NCBI RefSeq assembly: GCF_020905295.1
Contig: NZ_JAJJMM010000001.1
Coordinates: 744,001-808,000 of the forward strand
From: Flavobacterium piscisymbiosum
Lineage (GTDB): Bacteria > Bacteroidota > Bacteroidia > Flavobacteriales > Flavobacteriaceae
DNA length: 64,000 nucleotides
Direction: 5' to 3'
Of this stretch, positions 53,555 through 61,720 are shown piece after piece (the first letter of the stretch is position 1; each line of letters opens with the position of its first letter). The position numbers were made by a program, and so were the translations under genes. The notes beneath the pieces were generated by a model. It did no database searches, was not told where the DNA came from, and worked only from the letters and a program-made list of their open reading frames with translations.

Positions 53555-54031
53555 CTAACATTGTATTCTTTTTGCTCCAACAATAAAACTTCCTTCAATG
53601 TCAGTAATAAATCCTCCGTACGGATCGACGCTGTAACCATTAATTTTCTTTTCGATATTAAACCAAAGAGAAAAACTATAATAGCCATCACTAAAATGAT
53701 TCGCTATTGAACCTTTAAATTGCAAACCAGAGAAAACCATATGATAATCTTCTATTTTTTCATCCTGATCTATACTACTGCCAAATGCTTCAGCCAACGC
53801 AAGCAACACTTTTTGGGATTTTGTTAATAGTTCTGGCAAACTGTTTTTATTTTTTAGATTCTTAACAAAATCAACAAAAAGATCCCAGTTGATTTGACTT
53901 TGATTATATTCATCTTCATAAATTTCAAAACTAACATCTATATCATTAACATACTGAGTTGACATGTAACATTTTGCACTTTCGGAATATACAAAATCAA
54001 ATTTTTGACTATCAATTTGAAGTGTTTTCAT
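53555..54031 (-). CDS. Unknown acidic protein of the small-gene cluster
   Basis: 158 residues from MKTLQIDSQKFDF at 54031; the upstream in-frame part to 54100 looks untranslated. Features: an acidic middle (DVSFEIYEDEYNQ), LLTKSQKVLLALAEAFG and a strand-rich C-terminus (GYYSFSLWFNIEKKINGYSVDPYGGFITDIEGSFIVG). No motif recognised. Its size and acidity are like many immunity or toxin-neutralising proteins, but there is no toxin gene nearby. Confidence 0.6.
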   Translation of the reverse strand: MKTLQIDSQKFDFVYSESAKCYMSTQYVNDIDVSFEIYEDEYNQSQINWDLFVDFVKNLKNKNSLPELLTKSQKVLLALAEAFGSSIDQDEKIEDYHMVFSGLQFKGSIANHFSDGYYSFSLWFNIEKKINGYSVDPYGGFITDIEGSFIVGAKRIQC

Positions 54032-54149
54032 AAGAATTTGAGTAAGAGGTCTAATTAATAAAATGGTATTGTTTTCAAGCCAATATACAAAATACCACAA
54101 TTTAAAAAAACCGATGTTCTAAATAAATAATTAGATTACTAATGATTTC

Positions 54150-54233
54150 GCGTGAGGGATAGAGGCGGTATCCTTTTATGAAGCGGAGCGGAGTAAAAGA
54201 TATAGCCGAAAGCCCGACCCGGAGGGACACGCC
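54150..54233. repeat. Structured intergenic repeat
   Basis: About 84 bp from GCGTGAGGGATAGAGGCGG to CCGGAGGGACACGC. Outer stem GCGTG/CACGC, inner stem CTTTTA/TAAAAG with GGC/GCC, and a purine-rich loop. It resembles structured repeats I recall downstream of genes in many Bacteroidota genomes. Confidence 0.7.
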
Positions 54234-54284
54234 ATTATTAAGATTCTGTGCTGAGTTTTCTAAACCTTTGTGTCAATTGTTAGT

Positions 54285-54345
54285 GAGGTTGCTTCGTTCC
54301 TCGCAATGACAAAAACTTTGTGCCTTAGCGCCTTCGTGGCAAACC
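54285..54345. repeat. Dispersed low-complexity intergenic repeats
   Basis: GAGGTTGCTTCGTTCCTCGC and TTTGTGCCTTAGCGCCTTCG-type phrases, intergenic repeat families I recall from flavobacteria. A related phrase (CTTTGCACCTCTGTGCCTTA) precedes the dipeptidase gene near 37492-37511. Confidence 0.6.
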
Positions 54346-54401
54346 AAAACAAATAAGAAAACTTTAATAAATCAATCTTATGCCACTTCTGTAAAAATCA
54401 C

Positions 54402-54409
54402 TAATTTTG
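54402..54409 (+). promoter_or_regulatory. pepP promoter -7 box
   Basis: TAATTTTG, perfect TAnnTTTG, 28 bp upstream of the ATG at 54438. Confidence 0.6.
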
Positions 54410-54437
54410 AAATTCGAAGTTCAAAACTCACATTATT

Positions 54438-55730
54438 ATGAAATATCATCAAATAAACAGCGCTCTTTTTGTAAAAAATCGCAAAAAATTCACGGCAGAA
54501 ATGAAACCTAACAGTGTTGCCGTTTTTAATTCAAATGACATTTACCCGGTTAGTGCTGATAGTACTTTGCCATTTGCGCAACACAGGGATATTTTTTACC
54601 TAAGCGGTGTTGATCAGGAAGAAAGTATTTTGCTTTTGTTTCCAGATGCACCTTATGAGAACCAAAAAGAGATTCTTTTTTTGAAAGAAACCAATGATCA
54701 TATCGCAGTTTGGGAAGGTGAAAAGTTAAGCAAAGAACGTGCATTTCAGGTTTCAGGAATCAGAACGGTTTATTGGCTGCAGGATTTTCATAAAGTTTTG
54801 AACGAAATGATGACGTATGCTGATACAATGTATATTAATACCAACGAACATTATCGTGCAAGCGTTGAGACTGAAACTCGCGAAGCTCGTTTTATAAAAT
54901 GGTGGAAAGAGCGTTATCCTGCACATAATGTAGCGAAAAGCAACCCAATTTTGCAACGTATTCGTTCTGTAAAAGAAAGCGAAGAAATCGATTTGATTCA
55001 GCAAGCTTGTGATATTACTGAGAAAGGTTTCCGTAGATTATTGTCGTTTGTAAAACCAAATGTTACAGAATATGAAATCGAGGCCGAATTGATTCACGAA
55101 TTCGTTCGTAACCGTTCTAAAGGTTTTGCTTATACACCAATTATTGCTTCGGGAAATAATGCAAACGTTTTGCATTATATCGAAAACAATCAGCAATGTA
55201 AAGCCGGAGATTTGATTTTATTGGATGTTGCGGCTGAATATGCGAATTATTCCAGCGATATGACAAGAACAATTCCGGTTTCGGGAAAATTCTCAGATCG
55301 TCAGAAAGCGGTTTATAATGCTGTTTTGAAAGTAAAAAATGAGGCTACAAAAATGTTGACTCCAGGAACGCTTTGGAAACAATACCATATTGAAGTGGGT
55401 AAAATCATGACATCTGAATTACTTGGTTTAGGTTTATTAGACAAAGCCGATGTTCAGAACGAAAACCCGGAATGGCCAGCTTACAAAAAATATTTCATGC
55501 ACGGAACTTCTCACCACATGGGACTTGACACGCACGATTACGGATTGCTGCACGAACCAATGAAAGCTAATATGGTTTTCACGGTTGAACCAGGAATTTA
55601 TATTCCGAACGAAAAATTCGGAATTCGTTTAGAGGATAATGTTGTCGTTCAGGAAAAAGGAGAACCTTTTAACTTAATGCGCAATATTCCTATCGAAGTT
55701 GATGAAATCGAAAGTTTGATGAATTCTTAA
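54438..55730 (+). CDS. pepP: Xaa-Pro aminopeptidase (aminopeptidase P family)
   Basis: 430 residues. N-terminal creatinase-like domain (MKYHQINSALFVKNRKKFTAEM...QHRDIFYLSGV) and C-terminal pita-bread metallopeptidase: Asp in LLDVAAEYANYSSDMTRT, His in HGTSHHMGLDTHD, Glu in VEPGIYIP and Glu in GIRLEDNVVV, the complete dinuclear Mn site. Removes N-terminal residues before proline. Cytoplasmic. Own promoter and terminator. Confidence 0.94.
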   Translation: MKYHQINSALFVKNRKKFTAEMKPNSVAVFNSNDIYPVSADSTLPFAQHRDIFYLSGVDQEESILLLFPDAPYENQKEILFLKETNDHIAVWEGEKLSKERAFQVSGIRTVYWLQDFHKVLNEMMTYADTMYINTNEHYRASVETETREARFIKWWKERYPAHNVAKSNPILQRIRSVKESEEIDLIQQACDITEKGFRRLLSFVKPNVTEYEIEAELIHEFVRNRSKGFAYTPIIASGNNANVLHYIENNQQCKAGDLILLDVAAEYANYSSDMTRTIPVSGKFSDRQKAVYNAVLKVKNEATKMLTPGTLWKQYHIEVGKIMTSELLGLGLLDKADVQNENPEWPAYKKYFMHGTSHHMGLDTHDYGLLHEPMKANMVFTVEPGIYIPNEKFGIRLEDNVVVQEKGEPFNLMRNIPIEVDEIESLMNS

Positions 55731-55761
55731 GAGAATATAGATTATAGAAAATAGAATAAAG

Positions 55762-55792
55762 ACGGCTGGCAGAAATGTTAGCCGTTTTTTTT
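55762..55792 (+). terminator. pepP terminator
   Basis: ACGGCTGGCA...TGTTAGCCGT stem (55762-55771 / 55776-55785, two G-U pairs) followed by eight T residues. Confidence 0.88.
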
Positions 55793-55876
55793 ACCATATA
55801 ACTGATATAAGTTCATCTAAAATTGAACCAATACGTAGTAATTTTAACTCAAATGAACTTATAGTACTTATATGGT
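55793..55876. repeat. Imperfect 24-bp inverted repeat before the hydrolase gene
   Basis: Arms 55793-55816 / 55853-55876, ACCATATAA-N4-TATAAGTTCAT type, with four central mismatches and a 36-bp interior that also pairs partly. Ends 11 bp before the hydrolase -7 box, so it could be a dispersed repeat or an operator. Confidence 0.7.
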
Positions 55877-55887
55877 TTTAGCTTTTC

Positions 55888-55895
55888 TTATCTTT
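55888..55895 (+). promoter_or_regulatory. Hydrolase promoter -7 box
   Basis: TATCTTTG, perfect TAnnTTTG, 23 bp before the TTG start at 55919, which supports that start. Confidence 0.6.
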
Positions 55896-55918
55896 GCAAT
55901 TATAATAAAAACACTATT

Positions 55919-56695
55919 TTGAAAACTCTTTTATATAAAAATACCAGGATTTCTTATACTGATTCAGGTCAGGGAACTGCAATTGTTTTACTTCACGGCT
56001 TTTTAGAAAATAAAAAAATGTGGGATGATTATGTTGCTCTTTTCGCTGAAAAATATCAGGTTATCGCTATCGACTTATTAGGTCATGGCGAGTCTGATTC
56101 GTTGGGATATGTTCATTCTATGGAGGAGAATGCAAATGTTGTACACGAAATTTTAAAACATTTGAAGATCGAAAAAGCCACAATTGTGGGACACTCTATG
56201 GGAGGTTATGTTGGTTTGGCTTTCGCCGAATTATTCCCAAAGAATATCAATAAATTGGTTCTGCTCAATTCTACATCAAAAGCAGACAGTCACGAGAAAA
56301 AAATAAATCGAAATCGCGCCATAAAAGCAGTAAAACAAAACTATGTAAACTTTGTAAGTCTTGCGATTGGTAACTTGTTCAGTGAAAACAACCGAACACG
56401 ACTGGCTGACGAAATAGAAAAAGCAAAAGTTGAAGCTTTAAAAACCCCTTTACAAGGAATTGTAGCCTCGCTAGAAGGAATGAAAATACGAAAGGACAGA
56501 GAATCGCTTTTGCAAAAAAACTTATTTCCGGTTTTATTGATTTTAGGAAAAAAAGATCCGGTTTTAAACTACGAAGAAAATATTACTCAAATCGAAAATA
56601 CAAACGCAAAACTAGTTTCTTTTGAAGACGGGCACATGAGCCAGATCGAAAACAAAGAAGAACTAAAAGATACTTTATTGGATTTTTTCGAATAA
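55919..56695 (+). CDS. Alpha/beta-fold hydrolase
   Basis: 258 residues, TTG start (first codons read MKTLLYKNTRISYTDSGQG). Catalytic Ser in the nucleophile elbow VGHSMGGYVGLA, oxyanion HGFLENKKMW, Asp in ILGKKDPVL and His in EDGHMSQIE. No signal peptide; cytoplasmic. Substrate unknown; resembles MenH/BioH-like esterases. Confidence 0.88.
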   Translation: MKTLLYKNTRISYTDSGQGTAIVLLHGFLENKKMWDDYVALFAEKYQVIAIDLLGHGESDSLGYVHSMEENANVVHEILKHLKIEKATIVGHSMGGYVGLAFAELFPKNINKLVLLNSTSKADSHEKKINRNRAIKAVKQNYVNFVSLAIGNLFSENNRTRLADEIEKAKVEALKTPLQGIVASLEGMKIRKDRESLLQKNLFPVLLILGKKDPVLNYEENITQIENTNAKLVSFEDGHMSQIENKEELKDTLLDFFE

Positions 56696-56721
56696 TTATA
56701 ATCCACTTTATAAGACCAAAA

Positions 56722-56753
56722 AAGGCTGTTCAAAAAATATGAACAGCCTTTTT
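56722..56753. terminator. Bidirectional terminator between hydrolase and roadblock genes
   Basis: AAGGCTGTTCA / TGAACAGCCTT 11-bp perfect stem with A and T tracts on either side. Confidence 0.9.
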
Positions 56754-56771
56754 CTCATTATTGGGGCAAAC

Positions 56772-57146
56772 TTATAATTTTGATATAATGTCTTTTTTGA
56801 ATTTAGACAAAGTTGCTCTTGTTAATCCAAGATTCGCTTTTGTTGAGTCAACCGCTAAATAAATAAAATACTTACCATCTTCAGAAACATCTATAATATG
56901 TATCTGATCTGTAAGTGTTATTAAGATATCATTGATTTTTTGATCTAATCCCAAAGCTTTAATAGCACTTAATTTTGCTTTTACTACTTCTAAATTATAA
57001 GCAGATGCTAATTCCGGGTCAAAATTTGGATTTAAAGAAAGTGAAGAGTAAGACATTCCTGTTTCAACTTCAGTTACTGAAACTGCAATAAATCCGTTGA
57101 TATTCTCTTTTAAATCGTTTTGGAAATTCTGTAAAAAATCTGACAT
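56772..57146 (-). CDS. Roadblock/LC7-type small protein
   Basis: 124 residues. Fold pattern of Roadblock domains: N-terminal helix (FLQNFQNDLKENI), strand GFIAVSVTEVETGMSYSSLSL, helix VEVVKAKLSAIKALG-like, then two strands (DILITLTDQIHIIDVSEDGKYFIYLAVDSTKANLGLTRATLSKF). Such proteins often bind small GTPases and act in polarity or motility. Lies 18 bp after a second roadblock-like gene. Confidence 0.72.
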   Translation of the reverse strand: MSDFLQNFQNDLKENINGFIAVSVTEVETGMSYSSLSLNPNFDPELASAYNLEVVKAKLSAIKALGLDQKINDILITLTDQIHIIDVSEDGKYFIYLAVDSTKANLGLTRATLSKFKKDIISKL

Positions 57147-57164
57147 GTTTTAATTGTATTTAAA

Positions 57165-57485
57165 TTAATTATTGAAAACGGTATCCATTTTGCGTAACAA
57201 AAGTCCCATTTTGCTTATATCTTTAGAAAGCAGCGCAACACAGTTATCTTGTTCGTCTTTATTGGCCACCACAATACCTTCTTTATTTTTAATCATAACC
57301 TGTTTTAGATCTCCGTTATTAACATCTTCAGACATCTCTAAACACATCTTTAATATCATTCCGATCATTGCTGCTACATTTCCGTCGTACTCTAAATTAA
57401 CCGATTCCAGCAAAATGCCATCTATGTTAAAAGTTAATCCCGATTCAGCTCCAGTTTCTTCTACTAGTGTATTTAAATCAATCAT
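57165..57485 (-). CDS. Roadblock/LC7-type small protein, upstream partner
   Basis: 106 residues: IDLNTLVEETGAESGLTFNIDGILLESVNLEYDGNVAAMIGMILKMCLEMSEDVNNGDLKQVMIKNKEGIVVANKDEQDNCVALLSKD shows the helix-strand-strand-helix-strand order of Roadblock domains. Probably pairs with the downstream protein as a heterodimer. A TATCTTTG box (complement of 57515-57522) lies 29 bp upstream. No small GTPase gene is adjacent. Confidence 0.72.
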   Translation of the reverse strand: MIDLNTLVEETGAESGLTFNIDGILLESVNLEYDGNVAAMIGMILKMCLEMSEDVNNGDLKQVMIKNKEGIVVANKDEQDNCVALLSKDISKMGLLLRKMDTVFNN

Positions 57486-57766
57486 ATTCTTATCGTTTCA
57501 TTTTTTAAGAGGATCAAAGATATTTGAATAAATAGAATTGTCCGATAAACACTTGTTAAAAAAAAGACACACGTAACCATTTGAAACACTTTTATTTATA
57601 CGATAGTGTTTCTTTATTTTTTAAATAAACTTTCTAAAAAACGTTAATAAAAAAAGAAGATTTGACTAAAAATATCTCGATCTGTTTGAGATATCTTAAA
57701 TATTATTTTAACATTTACCAGAAATTCCTTTTGCAACAAGTTTTTCATAGATTTGCAAAAAAAATT

Positions 57767-57916
57767 ATGGAAACAAAGACTGTTGACGAATTACGTTTTG
57801 ACTTAAATGTAAAACTGATGAAATTTAGAAGATTTCGTTTTGAGAACGGAAGTATAAATAATCCTGACTTACAAGAACGCGCAAAAAAAGGATTTTTTAA
57901 AAAGATTTTTAGCTAA
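57767..57916 (+). CDS. Small basic protein of unknown function
   Basis: 49 residues (METKTVDELRFDLNVKLMKF...FFKKIFS) from the ATG at 57767. Longer in-frame extension to 57662 is rejected since a perfect TAGATTTG box (57748-57755) sits 11 bp before this start. Basic, aromatic-rich C-terminus. Convergent with the ABC gene. Confidence 0.6.
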   Translation: METKTVDELRFDLNVKLMKFRRFRFENGSINNPDLQERAKKGFFKKIFS

Positions 57917-57923
57917 AAGCCCC

Positions 57924-58598
57924 CTACAAAAGCTCCAAATCTACCAAATAACCTTTCGTTACAAGTTCTGCATTATTCCTGATATAATGCGTTTTACCTT
58001 CTTTGATCAAAATTACCTGAGTCGAAATTTTGATTACATTTTTATAATTGTGATCTGTAATCACAATTCCCCTATTTTGAGAATTTACTTTTATTAACTC
58101 ATTGACCTTATCAATCATTATTGGCGACAATCCGTTGTAAGGCTCATCCAGCAAAACAAACTTCGAAGGATTAAATAATACAATTTTAATTTCCAGATAG
58201 CGTAGTTCTCCACCAGATAAATGACTTATTCTTTTATTTAAAATCGACTGAATAAATTCATCTTCATAGAAAAACTTTATTTTTTGTTTATCGATCGATA
58301 ATGCAATAGCCTTTTTTACCGATAAGTGATTCGGAATAAATTGCTCTTGCGACAAATAACTAACTTCATTTGACACATTATTTTCATTGTTTTTTGAAAC
58401 AGAATCAATGCGAATACATTTATTTGAAGCTCTTACTATTCCGAAAATGATTTTTAGCAAAGTCGATTTTCCAGAACCATTTCGTCCTAATAAACCAATG
58501 ATTTGAGACGTTTCACATTTTAAGTAAACATCTGAAAGAATTACTCTTTCGTTATATTTCTTTTGAATTCCGTCAACTTCTAAAATATGCTTTTTCAA
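57924..58598 (-). CDS. ABC transporter ATP-binding protein
   Basis: 224 residues. Walker A GLLGRNGSGKSTLL, Q-loop SYLSQEQF, signature LSGGELRYLEI, Walker B KFVLLDEPYNGLSP and H-loop ITDHNYKN: complete ATPase. Its start overlaps the upstream membrane gene by 4 bp, so the two form one unit. No large permease is nearby; the partner is small, so the system may not be a classical transporter. Confidence 0.92.
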   Translation of the reverse strand: MKKHILEVDGIQKKYNERVILSDVYLKCETSQIIGLLGRNGSGKSTLLKIIFGIVRASNKCIRIDSVSKNNENNVSNEVSYLSQEQFIPNHLSVKKAIALSIDKQKIKFFYEDEFIQSILNKRISHLSGGELRYLEIKIVLFNPSKFVLLDEPYNGLSPIMIDKVNELIKVNSQNRGIVITDHNYKNVIKISTQVILIKEGKTHYIRNNAELVTKGYLVDLELL

Positions 58599-58807
58599 AA
58601 TATTTTCTTTAATAAAAAAATTATCAGACCAATTAAAATTGTAGCAGCAAAAGTCATCAGATAACTAAGAATCAAAAGCCAGATTTTTGAAATTCCGTTA
58701 TTCGAATAAAACACATAATCATTTTTTCTATATAATTCTTTGAAACCAATACTCATCAAAAAACCGAAACTCAGAAACATAATAAAAAAATAATCAAAAC
58801 CACCCAA
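58595..58807 (-). CDS. Small membrane protein coupled to the ABC ATPase (start uncertain)
   Basis: 70 residues from a TTG start at 58807, with two transmembrane segments and a loop (ELYRKNDYVFYSNNG). The frame remains open upstream for 28 more codons to the stop of the preceding nuclease gene, and those codons encode LDNIFEFFKTTLVINLSVCAIAVLL, a convincing extra transmembrane segment. There is no ATG upstream, so a longer form would use ATT or ATC (for example ATC at 58886-58888). Function unknown; overlaps the ATPase gene by 4 bp. Confidence 0.6.
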   Translation of the reverse strand: MGGFDYFFIMFLSFGFLMSIGFKELYRKNDYVFYSNNGISKIWLLILSYLMTFAATILIGLIIFLLKKIF

Positions 58808-58891
58808 TAAAACTGCAATAGCACAAACACTTAAGTTAATAACTAAAGTGGTTTTAAAAAATTCGAAAATGTTGTCTAACTTTCTGATGGC

Positions 58892-61657
58892 TTAATTTAT
58901 TTTTTCCTCAAAAGGAATATTGACATTAAATATTTCAGTGAGCAATAAGACAATTTCTTCCAGATAACTATTCAAAATCTCTCTTGAAACCACCATATCC
59001 AATTCCTTTTCTTCTTTAAATCCAAAAGGAAGAAAACCTGATTTTAAATTTTTAAAAGAAATAATTCCAACTTCAATTGGCAAACCCGCAGCTTCATTCT
59101 CAAACATAAAAGCATAAGCCAAAACCTGAATAATTTTATCATTTTTAAGCTCTTGTGTCAATCCACTCCACGATTTGAGTACAACACTCGTTTTTTCGAC
59201 TTTACCGGTCTTATAATCGATAATTCTGATTTTCCCGTTACGCAATTCAATTCTATCGACATTTCCTTTAATTAAAACCGGAAATGGCAAATTTGGATGT
59301 TTCAGTTCACGTTCATAAGTTTTTTCCAGAGCAATTATTTTAACAGCATCTCCATTTTTGATTGATTCTAATTCCATTTTTAAGAAATTAGAAACGTTTC
59401 TTTTTGCAACTTCAAAAGCCAAAAGATTACGACCTTTTTTAATTTCCCCTTCTTTATAAACCACCTTAAATTGTCGAAGAACTTCATCATCCAATAATTT
59501 GAAGCAATTTAAAATATCAGCTTCAGAAATGAATCTACCCACAAAAGGATCATACAATGCTTTTAAAGTTTCATGAATTATAGTTCCTAATGTGTTTAAT
59601 GCGATATTCTCTTCTACCTCTTCTACTTCACGAATACGAAGTATTTTTTGAAAATAAAACTCAATCGGATTTCGAATATAACTTGTCAGCGCCGAAGGTG
59701 AAAAACCAGCAGTTGCAATTTCCTTCAAACGTTCCATCACAGCATCAGATTTTTCAACTACCATTGGCTGATAAGCTGATGTTGGCAAAAAAGGATTATA
59801 AATATCAAACGTCAGATTGTGTTTCGATTGCTTCTCGACCTCAAGCTGCGTGATAAAACGACTTCGTTCTCCTGCATCCAATCCGTCGTTTTCGGTATTA
59901 TAAATCAGATAAATATTTTTAGCCCTTTGCAATAAATGATAAAAGTGATAGGTATAAATAGCATCTTTTTCTTTAAAAGTTGGCAAACCCAGTTCTCTTT
60001 TTACATCATAAGGAATAAATGAATTCTGTGATTTTCCGGCAGGAAACTTTCCTTCGTTCATAGAAGTTACAATTACGGTATCAAAATCAAGAACACGGCT
60101 TTCAAGAACCCCCATAATCTGCAGTCCATGCAAAGGCTCTCCTTCAAACGAAACTTCAGCAACATCTATAATTTGCTTATAAATCGCATGCAAAGTGTCA
60201 ATATTATCAATATGGCTGTGTTGTGTGTAGTAATTAATCAGTTTATTGATGACTTTAAAAACAGAAAAGACAAAAGCTTTTGCAATTTTCTCCTCTTCAT
60301 TATCATTGTTAAAATTTTCTTTTATCAAAAGTAAAAGTGCCGATACATTTTCAAGAACCGCAATCGATCCGCTTTCCCATTTTTGAAACAGCAACTGAAA
60401 CAATTGGGACGGATAAGAATTAAGTTCAATAATTCGGTTATGAGTAATAAAAGTATAATTGTTTTCTTTAATAATCCTTACTAAGTTACCTGCATTTGCA
60501 TAAGGCTCGACTAATGGGTGCGTTAAAATATCAAGTACATCCTTATAATAAAAAACATAACTTTCTCCTTTTCGCGAAAGCGCATTAGTATGCATTTTAA
60601 ATAATTTTGCAATCAGTATCTGAGAAGGGTTATTTTTTCCTGAATATCCCATTGTAATATTCAAACTCCCAACAGAGGAGGGTAATGAATACAAAACAGG
60701 CATTAATAAATTCTCCTCACCAAGTACAATGGCAACTTTATCAAGAGATGTTGCAGGATTTTCACGAATTATATTCTCAATTATACTTCCGGCTAATTTG
60801 GCCTGACCAATGGTTTTAGGAGTTCCTATTACCTGAATATTTTTAGATTGCGAAAAATCATCTACAATCCACTCAAAAATATTGCTTTTATAATGTTTCC
60901 AGTTTTCTTTAAAACGACGAACAAAAAGCCCCGCATCATGATAAGGATCATTTAAGAAAGTCTGATCTACATCCCAATAAATTTTAGCCTGATCAAGTGC
61001 CAAAAGATGCTGCACAATTTTTTCTTCGGCAGCATTTAAAGCATTAAAACCGGCAAAAATAAAAGTCCTGTTTAAAACGGTATTCGAAAAGTGATTAAGA
61101 TTATTTACAGCCTCTCTGTAAATTAATCCCTGATACCCTATTGATTTATTTAATAAATGATTATAAAGGGAATCATAATATAAAGGCAGAAGTTTCCAGA
61201 AATCAATATAGTTTTCTAAAAGTTTAGTTTTATTTTCGACTTCTATTCCCCATTTTTTGATGTCTTCTATATCTTTCAGATAAGACAAAACATGCGAAGG
61301 ATCTAATAAGTAGCGATCGATTTCATTAAAATCCTGCAAAAGTGTTTTAGCCCAATTGGCAAACAGCTCAAAAGATTGCTGGTTTTGCTTTTCTGTTACT
61401 GAAAGATAAACTTCATAAAACTCAAACAAAAGCTCAATAGAATCTATAGATCTTATCGAAGCAACTTCTTGCACAAAGTCTTCAATACTAATGATCTCAG
61501 GAGAAAGAATAGTCTTTTTAGTTTCATTTTTTAAAGCTTCAATCAAAAAAACTTTCGCTCTTTTGTTTGGCAAAACAATAGTAGTTTCAGTAAGCCTCTC
61601 CGAATAATCCTGAATTATAACGGTTGCAATTTTTCCGAGAAAAGAAGTATTTATCAT
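58892..61657 (-). CDS. PD-(D/E)XK nuclease family protein, AddB-like
   Basis: 921 residues from the ATG at 61657 (MINTSFLGKIATVIIQDY); a frame extension to 61684 would run through the ompA terminator. The N-terminal and central parts resemble an inactivated UvrD-like helicase (ETTIVLPNKRAKVFLIEALK, VVTSMNEGKFPAGKS). The C-terminal 270 residues are a RecB-type nuclease: GTIIHETLKALY, GNVDRIELRNGKIRIIDYKTGK and QVLAYAFMF, with the His-Asp-Asp-x-Lys residues. Probably the AddB partner of double-strand-break repair; addA is not in the window. Confidence 0.9.
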   Translation of the reverse strand: MINTSFLGKIATVIIQDYSERLTETTIVLPNKRAKVFLIEALKNETKKTILSPEIISIEDFVQEVASIRSIDSIELLFEFYEVYLSVTEKQNQQSFELFANWAKTLLQDFNEIDRYLLDPSHVLSYLKDIEDIKKWGIEVENKTKLLENYIDFWKLLPLYYDSLYNHLLNKSIGYQGLIYREAVNNLNHFSNTVLNRTFIFAGFNALNAAEEKIVQHLLALDQAKIYWDVDQTFLNDPYHDAGLFVRRFKENWKHYKSNIFEWIVDDFSQSKNIQVIGTPKTIGQAKLAGSIIENIIRENPATSLDKVAIVLGEENLLMPVLYSLPSSVGSLNITMGYSGKNNPSQILIAKLFKMHTNALSRKGESYVFYYKDVLDILTHPLVEPYANAGNLVRIIKENNYTFITHNRIIELNSYPSQLFQLLFQKWESGSIAVLENVSALLLLIKENFNNDNEEEKIAKAFVFSVFKVINKLINYYTQHSHIDNIDTLHAIYKQIIDVAEVSFEGEPLHGLQIMGVLESRVLDFDTVIVTSMNEGKFPAGKSQNSFIPYDVKRELGLPTFKEKDAIYTYHFYHLLQRAKNIYLIYNTENDGLDAGERSRFITQLEVEKQSKHNLTFDIYNPFLPTSAYQPMVVEKSDAVMERLKEIATAGFSPSALTSYIRNPIEFYFQKILRIREVEEVEENIALNTLGTIIHETLKALYDPFVGRFISEADILNCFKLLDDEVLRQFKVVYKEGEIKKGRNLLAFEVAKRNVSNFLKMELESIKNGDAVKIIALEKTYERELKHPNLPFPVLIKGNVDRIELRNGKIRIIDYKTGKVEKTSVVLKSWSGLTQELKNDKIIQVLAYAFMFENEAAGLPIEVGIISFKNLKSGFLPFGFKEEKELDMVVSREILNSYLEEIVLLLTEIFNVNIPFEEKIN

Positions 61658-61671
61658 TTGATAAAAATAAA

Positions 61672-61699
61672 AAAAGCCATTCAATTAAGAATGGCTTTT
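61672..61699 (-). terminator. ompA terminator
   Basis: AAAAGCCATTC / GAATGGCTTTT hairpin with a 6-nt loop, followed by a T-rich tract on the minus strand. Confidence 0.9.
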
Positions 61700-61720
61700 A
61701 GTATTTATTTAGAAAGTAAA

